A stretch of DNA of 32,162 nt from Methylobacterium sp. BTF04 (GTDB taxonomy: Bacteria > Pseudomonadota > Alphaproteobacteria > Rhizobiales > Beijerinckiaceae). Position numbers and translations under genes: made by a program. Location: the NCBI RefSeq assembly GCF_010692745.1, contig NZ_JAAHTB010000042.1, positions 1 through 32,162 of the forward strand, written 5' to 3'. This document shows positions 1-7,404 of this stretch, one piece after another. Position 1 is the stretch's first letter. Every line of letters begins with the position of its first letter. A model generated the notes under the pieces. It was given only the letters and a program-made list of their open reading frames with translations. It was not told the origin of the DNA and did not search any database.

Positions 1-135
1 CCATCGAAGGAAAAACTCAGCCGCGCGAACTCTGTTCAGACGCTAACAGACCCTAATCAGAACTTTGCGTCCGCTGGATACGCAACTTTGAAGCTCGATG
101 TACCACCTTCATTCGGAGCGGGTACGGATCTTTGG

Positions 136-186
136 GTCAGGTACCGACGCGGTGGCGCCTACAAACGCTCCGCGTCGGTACCTGAC
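136..186. repeat. Long perfect inverted repeat (17-bp stem)
   Basis: The left arm, GTCAGGTACCGACGCGG (136-152), is exactly complementary to 170-186, with a 17-nt loop. It lies downstream of the SPFH gene, which reads leftward and ends at 298, so it could help end that transcript. No T-run follows the stem on either strand. It could equally be an REP-like element or a protein-binding palindrome. Confidence 0.7.
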
Positions 187-201
187 GATCAGACAGCTAT
201 A

Positions 202-236
202 CCGACACGATGCCATTCTCCAGGGCATCGTGTCGG
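202..236. repeat. Perfect inverted repeat (13-bp stem, 9-nt loop)
   Basis: CCGACACGATGCC at 202-214 pairs exactly with 224-236. It sits 16 bp from the 136-186 hairpin and 62 bp past the SPFH stop codon, so the SPFH transcript would cross this stem first. With no T-tract it is at best a Rho-assisted terminator or transcript-stabilising stem. Its CCGACAC core recurs in hairpins near 9.59 kb and 27.18 kb. Confidence 0.65.
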
Positions 237-297
237 CTGCTGCCGCCGACGCTTCGCCACCCGGCAAAACCCCGGCGACTCGGCGAGGCCGCCTCGG

Positions 298-1578
298 TTA
301 GTGGCTCGCTTCCGAAGCCGGGTCGGGTGCACGCGGCTGGAGCCACGCCTTCACCGAGTCCATCCATCCGGCGGGGATGACCACCCAATTCGGAAGCGCC
401 GGCAGAACGCCCGCCGCCGAACCGTTCCAGCGCCCGGCGAGTGTCTGGCGGCTCTGCGCATCCATCTCGCGGATCTTCAGGTCGAGGATCTTCTCCTGGA
501 TCGGAAGCGTCTGCATCTGCGCTTGGGCCGATTGGGCGTTCTTCATCGCCATGAACGTCATGTCGATCGACTTCTGGATCTCGGGATTGTCGAAGGTCAG
601 GCCCTCGGCATAACCTAGAGTCGTGATCGTGATCCCCATCGGCTCGTAGACACGCCGGACCTCCTTCTCGACGGCTTCGATCACCGCGGCCTTCCCGTGG
701 ATCGCCTCGTCGGTCGTACGGCGACCGAACTCCTTCGCCATGGCGGCCTGGACGGTCCGGTGGACGTTCTCGTCGACGACTTCGGCGAGCGACTTACCCA
801 GGATCACGCTGGCGAAATTCACCTGCGGGTCGCTGGCGTTGCCGGTGCTCGTGCGCGCACCGAACCAGTAGACGAATTTGCTCGCATCCTCTTCCTTTAC
901 GAAGGCCGAGATGACGACGCCGGTGCGCAAGGTCACCGATTCGGCGGTCTCGAACCGAATGCCCTGGTCCTTGGCCGAAGTGCCACGCTCGCCCGCACTC
1001 ACCCATTCCCGCGAGACCGGCGAGCGATCGACCAGCATCAGTCGCGCCGCCGGCACGAAGTAATCGTAGGTCCAACCGGGGTTGCGGATCAGCGTGTGCG
1101 GGATCTGCACCCGCTTCATCGCGACCTTCTTCTCGTTCAAGAACTGCTCGGACATGAAGGCGGCCTGGCCCGACTTGGTCTCACCGACCTCCGGGATCAG
1201 GAAAGCGGTCTGATTCGGCAGGACCTCGACGAATTCGGGGAAATCGCGGGTATCGTAATAGGCCTGGGCCCGCTCGGGCTGCGCTTCCACCAGGACCGCT
1301 GCGATCGCGACGGCGATGTAGCCGGCGCTGCGGCGACCGATGAGCCAGATCGCCGCGATCGCCATGAGCGACCCTGCCGCGGCGAGCGTACCGCCGCCGT
1401 TCAGGGCCGTCGCCGCCCATGCGGTCTCGGCCGCCGGCCAGTCCGCATCCTGGAATTGCCGGGCGGCGATGCGTCCGGCCTCGGCGGCTCCGAGCCGATC
1501 GCCCGGCCCTCCGCGCAAAAGGAAATAGTCCGCGCCGACGACGAGCGCCGTCAGCGCAACACGCAATGAAGTGGTCAT
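298..1578 (-). CDS. SPFH/band-7 domain membrane protein
   Basis: A 426-residue protein. The N-terminus has hydrophobic stretches at about residues 5-21, 62-80 and 83-95. A band-7/SPFH-like segment follows, with a region like VRRVYEPMGITITTLGYAEG, then an Ala/Gln/Met-rich helix (AMKNAQSAQAQMQ) typical of the end of such domains. SPFH proteins of the stomatin/prohibitin/HflK group form membrane oligomers; the specific role here is unknown. The frame stays open to an ATG at 1821, but those 81 extra residues are Arg/Pro-rich and look non-coding. I therefore take the ATG at 1578, where the first hydrophobic segment begins. No clear ribosome binding site precedes it. It reads in the same direction as the upstream hydroxylase genes but is 317 bp away, so it is probably a separate unit. 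Confidence 0.75.
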   Translation of the reverse strand: MTTSLRVALTALVVGADYFLLRGGPGDRLGAAEAGRIAARQFQDADWPAAETAWAATALNGGGTLAAAGSLMAIAAIWLIGRRSAGYIAVAIAAVLVEAQPERAQAYYDTRDFPEFVEVLPNQTAFLIPEVGETKSGQAAFMSEQFLNEKKVAMKRVQIPHTLIRNPGWTYDYFVPAARLMLVDRSPVSREWVSAGERGTSAKDQGIRFETAESVTLRTGVVISAFVKEEDASKFVYWFGARTSTGNASDPQVNFASVILGKSLAEVVDENVHRTVQAAMAKEFGRRTTDEAIHGKAAVIEAVEKEVRRVYEPMGITITTLGYAEGLTFDNPEIQKSIDMTFMAMKNAQSAQAQMQTLPIQEKILDLKIREMDAQSRQTLAGRWNGSAAGVLPALPNWVVIPAGWMDSVKAWLQPRAPDPASEASH

Positions 1579-1895
1579 GGAAGGCGGTCTGATACGAGAC
1601 GTCGAGCGCCCCAGATGGCCTGGGGCCGTCACCGTGGGCGGAGGGCGCTCCGGCGTCTCACCGGGGCCGCGTCGCGCGGTGCCCGCCGACCGGGATGGCA
1701 GCGAACGACCGGGATTATCGCGCTGCGATGTGTGCGCCGCAACACCAAAGCGACGCTCGACATTTGCGACTGCCGCACGGGAGCCATGCGGCGCATGCGC
1801 AGCATCCAACTTGATCGACACGCACCCGCGATCGGTGCATCTCGATCCCGGCCTCGCGGAGCCCGATCACGGCGGACTTGTCCCGGGTTCAGTCT
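1579..1895. other. Gene-free gap between hydroxylase operon and SPFH gene
   Basis: GC-rich sequence of 317 bp with no recognisable gene, RNA or clear promoter. The open frame running through it is an upstream extension of the SPFH frame without protein-like composition. It probably holds the end of the hydroxylase transcript and the SPFH promoter. Confidence 0.5.
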
Positions 1896-4673
1896 TCAGC
1901 GCGGAACGTCATCCGCATTCGGCCTCTCCGTCTCGGCCGACAGGCCTGCGATCGCCTTGTAGATCCGGTCGGGGGCGAACGGCGTCGCGTGGAAGCGCAC
2001 CCCGGTCGCGTCCCGGATGGCGTTGGCGAGGGCCGCGGCGACGGGATTGAACGGGCTTTCGCTCATCGATTTTGCGCCCAATGGCCCGATTCGATCGTAG
2101 GTCTGAGCGAACAGGACGGTGGTGCGCGGCACGTCGGCGAAAGCCGGGATGTGATAGCTGCGAAACGTCTGAGTCACGACGTTTCCGCCCTCGTCGATGC
2201 GGACGTCCTCGTAGAGCGCGGCCCCGATCGCCTGCGCCACGCCGCCCTCGATCTGACCGCGGCATTGCATCGGGTTGATCACCCGGCCGGCATCGGCGGC
2301 CTGGACGCTGTCGAGGATGCGGATTTCGCCGCTCGACCGATGCACTCCGACCCGGAATCCCTGGACGTTGAAGGCGACCGAGCGCGGTGTGCCGTCGGCC
2401 CGCCCGATTCGCGCGATCGGACCGCCAGCCGCGATCTCGGCCAAAGAAATCAGGCCGCCCGGCGTCGCGACGCCGTCGGGACCCAGGCGGCATTCGGAGG
2501 GCTCGCCGCCTTTGACCGCCGCCGCTGCGTGCCGAAGCGCGTTGGCCAGCGCCGTGGCGGCGTTCAGGGTCGCCTGCCCGGCCACCACGGTGCCGGTGCT
2601 GCCATAGGCGCCGGTGTCATGGCCGACCGCATCGGTATCGGCTTGCCGGATCACGATCCGGTCGGGACGCGTGCCGAGAATCGAGGCCGCGATTTGCCCG
2701 TGGACGGTGGTGGTGCCGTTGCCGAATTCGGCCGTGCCGACGCTGAGTTCATAACGGCCGCCCTCGCACAGCGCGATCCTGGCCTCGGCGAAGTGACCGC
2801 GCGGCGGAATGGTGTCGATCATCGCCATCGCCATGCCGCTGCCGGGCAGCCACTCGGCGGAGGGGAGCGTTGGCGGCGGCAGGTCGGCAAACCAGTCCTC
2901 GACGAGGTCGAGGCACTGGTCGAGGCCGTAGCTGCCGTATTCGACGTCGTGCGGCTCGAGGCTGTTCGAGACCATGGGGTCGCCGGGCTGCACCACGTTG
3001 CGCCGGCGCAGGGCGAACGGGTCGAGGCCGAGCCCGCGCGCCAGTTCGTCGAGGGCCGATTCGACGGCAAAGACGGTCTGGCTGAGGCCGTAGCCGCGAA
3101 ACGCTCCGCTCGGCACGGTATGGGTATAGGCGGCGTAGCCGTCGACGCGCTTGTTGGGGCAGCGGTAGACGCCCAGCACCTCGTTGCAGCCGTGATGGAT
3201 CACGCCCCCGGCGTGATTGCCGTAGGCGCCGGTATTCGAGACCACATGGAGCGCGATGGCCGTGAGCGTCCCGTCCTTGCGCGCTCCGACCTTGACCCGC
3301 ACCCGCATCGGATGGCGCGTCGTCGCCCCGACGAACTGCTCCTGGCGGGTCGTCTCCCATTTCACCGGTCTGCCCGTCGCCAGTACGGCGAGGGCGACGA
3401 GATCTTCGGTCAGCATTTCCTGCTTGCCGCCGAAGCCGCCGCCGACCCGGCCGCAGACGACCCGGACCTCCGTCTTGGGGAGATCGAACAGGCTCGCCAG
3501 CGCATCGCGCGTGAGGAACGGCGTTTGCGTGCTCGACCGGATCACGAGTCGGCCGACCTCGTCGCGCCACCCGACCGCGCCGTGGGTCTCAAGATGGGCG
3601 TGCTGCACGCGCTGGGAGACGTAGACGCCCTCATGGATCAGGTCGGCCTGTGCGAACCCCGCCGCCACGTCGCCGATCTCGCCATGGACCTCACCGGCGA
3701 GATTGGGATGCGCGTGCAGCGGCGGCGCATCGTCGCCGGCACGGTCGCTCCCGTCATGCACCAGGGGCGCATTGGGGCGAAGCGCCGCCTCCGGGTCGAA
3801 GACGGCGTCGCGCACCGCGTAGGTGACGACCAGCGCCGCGCATCCGGCTTCCGCCGCCGCCTCGCTCACCGCAACCACCGCCGCAACCCGCTGGCCGACG
3901 AAGCGGACGACGGGATCGAGCACCATCGTGTCGAGGGCGTCGTCGAGCGGGTCTTCGTGGCGGCCGGTGGAGAATCGTTTTTGAGGGACGTCCTCGTGGG
4001 TGAAGACGGCGACGATCCCCGGCATCGCCAGGGTTGCCGTCCGGTCGATACCGACGATGCGGGCATGGGGATGGGGCGAGCGCAGCACCTTCATGTGCAG
4101 CAGTCCGTCCACCGCGAGGTCGAAGGTGTAGCGCGCCGCGCCGGAGACCACGCCGGGACCGGCCGGTGCCGGGAGATTGCGTCCGCACGGGTCGACCGGG
4201 GCGTCGATGGGGGCTCCGGTCTCCGCGTGCGCAACGCCCGCGACGGCATCGGCGATGGCGCGGTAGCCGGTACAGCGGCAGAGATTGCCTTTGAGCGCCG
4301 TGGCGAGATCCTGTTTCTGGCCCTGGTCGAGGGCCGCCGCGGTCATGATCATGCCGGGCGTGCAGAACCCGCATTGAAAGCCCTGCGCGGCGAGGAAGGC
4401 GTCCTGCATCGGGTGGAGGTGATCCGGAAACCCGGAATCGTGGGTGGCGGCGAGGCCTTCGATGGTGGTGACGGCCCGCCCCTCCGCCCGGAAGGCCGGC
4501 ATCAGGCAGCTATGAACAGGCTCGCCATCCAAATGGATCGTGCAGGCGCCGCAATCGCCGGCGTCGCACCCCTTCTTGACGCCGTAGAACCCGAGCTCCC
4601 GCAACAGAGTCCGCAGGCATTGGCCGGCGCGCGGTTCGGCCTCATGCGCTTTTCCGTTCACGGTGAGGATCAT
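1896..4673 (-). CDS. Molybdenum hydroxylase, fused 2Fe-2S and molybdopterin-binding subunit
   Basis: A 925-residue protein of the xanthine dehydrogenase/aldehyde oxidase family. The N-terminus carries a plant-type 2Fe-2S site (Cys36, 41, 44, 56) and a helical 2Fe-2S site (Cys101, 104, 132, 134 in CGFC and CRC). The rest is the molybdopterin domain, with GGGFGGKQE near residue 410, GAFRGYG further on, and a C-terminal GAKSMSE. The Glu near residue 872 lines up with the base catalyst of the family. The order matches E. coli XdhD, also an Fe-S/Mo fusion with a separate FAD partner. The substrate (purine, aldehyde or N-heterocycle) cannot be told from sequence. The start ATG overlaps the stop of the FAD subunit gene (ATGA), implying translational coupling. 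No cofactor-insertion chaperone (XdhC type) is present in the window. Confidence 0.92.
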   Translation of the reverse strand: MILTVNGKAHEAEPRAGQCLRTLLRELGFYGVKKGCDAGDCGACTIHLDGEPVHSCLMPAFRAEGRAVTTIEGLAATHDSGFPDHLHPMQDAFLAAQGFQCGFCTPGMIMTAAALDQGQKQDLATALKGNLCRCTGYRAIADAVAGVAHAETGAPIDAPVDPCGRNLPAPAGPGVVSGAARYTFDLAVDGLLHMKVLRSPHPHARIVGIDRTATLAMPGIVAVFTHEDVPQKRFSTGRHEDPLDDALDTMVLDPVVRFVGQRVAAVVAVSEAAAEAGCAALVVTYAVRDAVFDPEAALRPNAPLVHDGSDRAGDDAPPLHAHPNLAGEVHGEIGDVAAGFAQADLIHEGVYVSQRVQHAHLETHGAVGWRDEVGRLVIRSSTQTPFLTRDALASLFDLPKTEVRVVCGRVGGGFGGKQEMLTEDLVALAVLATGRPVKWETTRQEQFVGATTRHPMRVRVKVGARKDGTLTAIALHVVSNTGAYGNHAGGVIHHGCNEVLGVYRCPNKRVDGYAAYTHTVPSGAFRGYGLSQTVFAVESALDELARGLGLDPFALRRRNVVQPGDPMVSNSLEPHDVEYGSYGLDQCLDLVEDWFADLPPPTLPSAEWLPGSGMAMAMIDTIPPRGHFAEARIALCEGGRYELSVGTAEFGNGTTTVHGQIAASILGTRPDRIVIRQADTDAVGHDTGAYGSTGTVVAGQATLNAATALANALRHAAAAVKGGEPSECRLGPDGVATPGGLISLAEIAAGGPIARIGRADGTPRSVAFNVQGFRVGVHRSSGEIRILDSVQAADAGRVINPMQCRGQIEGGVAQAIGAALYEDVRIDEGGNVVTQTFRSYHIPAFADVPRTTVLFAQTYDRIGPLGAKSMSESPFNPVAAALANAIRDATGVRFHATPFAPDRIYKAIAGLSAETERPNADDVPR

Positions 4674-5533
4674 GCGCTTGCGCTCCCATCGAAGCCTGCA
4701 TTTCCATCGACGGCCGCACGTCCTTGGAACTCGCTCCGGATTTCTTCGGCGAGGAGGAAGGTCATGTGGCGGCGCCAATCCGGAGCGCCGTGCACGTCGT
4801 CGTGGTAGAGCGTATCCGGAATGCCGCGCGCGATCGCTGCGTGTAGCGTCGCGGCGTCCGGAAGATTCGGGAAGGACATCTGCCGCGGCCGACGGGTCGA
4901 CGCCGTCACCGTGAGGATGAAGGCGCCCGCCGCGTCGAGGGTTCCGATCAGCAAGGCGCCCGAGCGCCCGTTCGGGCTCAGCGAGATCTGGCGGAAGGCG
5001 GTGCGACGGCGCAGGCCAGCCACGGGCAGGTCGATGCACCGAAGGATCTCGCACGGCGCCAGGGCGGTCTGCTGCGATCCCAAGACGAAGTCGACGACCG
5101 CCATGCGCCGCTCGGCGCCATCCGGCGTCCAGAGCACGCAGGTCGCGTCGAGGGCGGCTGCCAGCGAGATCATCGGGCCGGCCGGTAACGCGAGGCAGAT
5201 GTTTCCGCCCACCGTCGCCATGTTCCAGATCTTGAACGAGCCCAGCAGCGCCCGGCAGCACTGACCCACCAGAGGAGCCGCGATCCAGGCACCCGGGAGT
5301 TCGAGCCGATCGAGCTCGGCGATCGTGCACGTCGCACCGACGACGAGGCCGTCATCCGTGATCTGGTAGGGCGGCCAGCCGAGGCGGGAGAGATCCACGA
5401 GCCGCCGCAAGGCGGGCTGCGGCTCTGAAAATAGCCAGGTGCCGCCGGCAAGCCAGGCATCGCCCGGCTCCCATTTGCGCAAATCATCCCTTTCCCGCGG
5501 GACCACGATTGCGGCGACCGAGTTTAGATCCAC
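4670..5533 (-). CDS. Molybdenum hydroxylase FAD-binding subunit
   Basis: A 287-residue protein of the FAD-binding family found in xanthine dehydrogenase and CO dehydrogenase medium subunits. It shows LAGGTWLF near residues 28-35 and ATVGGNICLALPAGPMI near residues 106-122, the segments that hold FAD. It would pass electrons from the Fe-S clusters of its partner to an acceptor. I take the GTG start at 5533 because AGGGAG lies 5 nt upstream; the nearby ATG at 5538 is out of frame. It is the first gene of a two-gene operon and overlaps the next gene by 4 bp. Its length is near that of E. coli YgfM-type subunits. Confidence 0.9.
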   Translation of the reverse strand: MDLNSVAAIVVPRERDDLRKWEPGDAWLAGGTWLFSEPQPALRRLVDLSRLGWPPYQITDDGLVVGATCTIAELDRLELPGAWIAAPLVGQCCRALLGSFKIWNMATVGGNICLALPAGPMISLAAALDATCVLWTPDGAERRMAVVDFVLGSQQTALAPCEILRCIDLPVAGLRRRTAFRQISLSPNGRSGALLIGTLDAAGAFILTVTASTRRPRQMSFPNLPDAATLHAAIARGIPDTLYHDDVHGAPDWRRHMTFLLAEEIRSEFQGRAAVDGNAGFDGSASA

Positions 5534-5575
5534 GACATCTCCCTATTCAATGATTATATTATCCGCGAAACAGTA
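5534..5575 (-). promoter_or_regulatory. Leader and possible promoter of the hydroxylase operon
   Basis: Upstream of the GTG start, the minus strand carries AGGGAG as ribosome binding site. A TATAAT-like hexamer lies within GATAATATAATC, just before the leader. No convincing -35 is seen, so the promoter call is weak while the ribosome binding site is clear. Confidence 0.35.
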
Positions 5576-6551
5576 TTTTTCGATCGAGTGAAATATAATC
5601 TAAGATTAATTCATAGCGGACTATTTTTCCGCTCGGCGAAAATTCCGAAATTGCGGTGCTTGGGATTGACTGAAATCCGCCGATCAATCGCCGCTGGCCC
5701 TGCGCCTTCACATATACTTTCCATCCGACCCGGGCCGACGTCGCTGCCACCCACCGAGACCCTCTGATGCACGGGATGAGGCGATGGGCGAATGCCAGTT
5801 TGATGCCATGGGAACGGGCGCCGGGAATTCGGCACTTGGCCCGTGGCTCGACCGGCGTCGGCCGCAAAACCCGGAATGGGTCGAAGGTCGCCTGTGTGCG
5901 CCCGAGCGCAAGATCGCGCCTCGCCCAGCGGCTCCCGATCGGCGCCGTGGCAAGCCTCCGAAGTCTTGAGTCCAGTGCCGTTCGTGTTTCGCTACAACCA
6001 AGTATTGTTGGTCGACTGAAGACGCCGCAGCGACAATCTCACGTTGGACATCCGAGCGATCGACAGCATCTAGACTCTGACCTATCGCCATTCTGGAAAT
6101 ATCTGCGGAGGTCTCACGCACAAACCAGGCGTTCCGAGATGGTCGCGTCGCTCGCCCGATGATGTCGGCAAATCGGACGCGGTGGTTCTTCAGAATAGGC
6201 CGGTGTTCGTGCGGCTCGGCATCGTCGGTATCCGGTCTGGAAACATATCGAACGATGCCGCTCAGGGCGACGAAGGTTTGCCGGATGCTCAGACGTACTC
6301 AAAAACCTGACAGCGCGCGTACTATTCCCGACGCTCTCGGGGCCGGTATCACCATCGCCGAGTGGTTAAAAGTTCGTTAACGGTTGGGTCGAAAATAAAG
6401 CGCGTCAATAATAATCCTCGAAATCGCTCCCGCGGGCGCCAAACGCCGGACCGATTACAAATCAAAAAAATTCTCGCAACGCGAGGGAAGGAGATCGACC
6501 GAACAACGGCTTGTTGTCTTGATAGTCATCAAGATGAACTAGGAGGCCTAA
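5576..6551. other. About 1 kb without a convincing gene, upstream of exoY
   Basis: Several overlapping frames of 60-137 codons exist on both strands, but none looks like a protein family and none has a good ribosome binding site. The left end (5540-5660) is AT-rich. The right end (6360-6480) has AT-rich, TTAA-containing DNA typical of promoters. It contains one copy of the AAAAACCTGAC motif (6301-6311), 241 bp before exoY. It may hold decayed coding sequence, an RNA or a large regulatory region. Confidence 0.5.
6301..6311 (+). promoter_or_regulatory. Copy A of the AAAAACCTGAC motif
   Basis: An exact 11-base match to copies at 13882 and 28132, all in the same orientation and all in gaps between genes. 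It lies 241 bp upstream of the exoY-like gene. ACTATT follows 9 bases after the motif here and at the 28132 copy. It is a candidate regulator-binding site. Confidence 0.4.
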
Positions 6552-7247
6552 ATGCTTTCGAAACTTTCCTCGGAAAATCAATCGAGTCTCGTCCGAATTC
6601 TGAAAACACCGTTTCCTGCTTATATCGACCGAAGTATTGCCGTACGTGCGAAACGAACCAGCGATGTCGTCATTGCCACCACGGCTCTCATAACCCTCGG
6701 TGTCCTGTTCGCCCTGATCGCTCTCGCGATGCTGCTCATGCAGGGGCGCCCGATCTTCATCCGTCACTCGCGCATCGGTCGGCACGGAACACCGTTCGGC
6801 TGCCTGAAATTCCGGACCATGGTGCGTGATGCGGACGCCGCCCTGAGCCGTCATCTCGCCGAAGACCCGCATGCCTTGCTGGAATGGCAGGCAAACCGGA
6901 AACTGCGCAACGATCCCCGCATCACCCGCTTGGGAAAAGTTCTGCGGGAGACCAGCCTCGACGAGCTGCCGCAGCTCATCAACATCTTGCGCGGTGAAAT
7001 GAGCCTGGTGGGTCCCCGCCCCATCGTGGCCGACGAAATCGTACGATATGGCGCGGGTTTCGCCGACTATACCTCGGTTCGACCCGGGCTGACCGGCCTG
7101 TGGCAGTGCAGCGGCCGCAACGACGTCAGCTACGATTACCGGGTCATGCTCGACCGGAAATACGTCGCGGATTGGACGTTTCGCGGGGATATCGTCATCA
7201 TTCTGAGAACGATACCCGCCGTCATCAAATCCAGCGGCGTCTACTGA
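6552..7247 (+). CDS. exoY: Undecaprenyl-phosphate sugar-1-phosphate transferase (ExoY type)
   Basis: A 231-residue bacterial sugar transferase, close to the length of S. meliloti ExoY. One membrane segment spans about residues 39-63. Then come KFRTM (86-90), the catalytic segment with Asp137-Glu138 in SLDELPQ, RGEMSLVGPRP (147-157) and VRPGLTGLWQ (176-185), all hallmarks of the family. It would move a hexose-1-phosphate, galactose in the ExoY case, from a UDP-sugar to undecaprenyl phosphate at the inner membrane face. This starts the polysaccharide repeat unit. A perfect AGGAGG lies 5 nt before the ATG. It is the short form, without the multi-helix N-terminal half of WbaP. The sugar cannot be assigned from sequence. 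Confidence 0.93.
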   Translation: MLSKLSSENQSSLVRILKTPFPAYIDRSIAVRAKRTSDVVIATTALITLGVLFALIALAMLLMQGRPIFIRHSRIGRHGTPFGCLKFRTMVRDADAALSRHLAEDPHALLEWQANRKLRNDPRITRLGKVLRETSLDELPQLINILRGEMSLVGPRPIVADEIVRYGAGFADYTSVRPGLTGLWQCSGRNDVSYDYRVMLDRKYVADWTFRGDIVIILRTIPAVIKSSGVY

Positions 7248-7254
7248 GCGCCAA

Positions 7255-7293
7255 GTCGGGATGTCATCGTCCGATCCTGCAATCAATCCCGAC
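7255..7293 (+). terminator. Inverted repeat just after exoY
   Basis: GTCGGGAT (7255-7262) is exactly complementary to ATCCCGAC (7286-7293), with a 23-nt loop, starting 8 bp after the exoY stop codon. The next bases are CCTTAAATT. It could reduce read-through into exoP or stabilise the exoY message. The long loop makes terminator function uncertain. Confidence 0.35.
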
Positions 7294-7305
7294 CCTTAAA
7301 TTGCT

Positions 7306-7329
7306 CTCCCGAATGTCCGTACTCGGGAG
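7306..7329 (+). repeat. Inverted repeat in the exoP leader
   Basis: CTCCCGA (7306-7312) pairs exactly with TCGGGAG (7323-7329), with a 10-nt loop, 75 bp before the exoP start. Together with the repeat at 7255-7293 it makes the exoY-exoP gap of 157 bp unusually structured. Confidence 0.4.
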
Positions 7330-7404
7330 TCGCGCGGAAAACATTGCCACGACCGTATCGAGTATGGATTTTGCGTGTGCGGTGACGCAATCAAGGGGTC
7401 GAGC

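Noticed and set aside
88..618. A 176-codon plus-strand frame at the left end
   Set aside because: It overlaps the SPFH gene on the opposite strand, is Arg-rich and matches no protein family.
1878..4808. A 976-codon open frame on the plus strand
   Set aside because: It lies antisense to the molybdenum hydroxylase, whose motifs are unmistakable. Long opposing frames are common in GC-rich genes.
4674..5330. A 219-residue N-terminal extension of the fused hydroxylase subunit
   Set aside because: It runs through the FAD subunit in another frame, is Arg-rich, and the 2Fe-2S domain begins properly at 4673.
5559..6162. Overlapping frames of 102-137 codons upstream of exoY
   Set aside because: No recognisable domains, atypical composition, no good ribosome binding sites, and they compete with each other on both strands.
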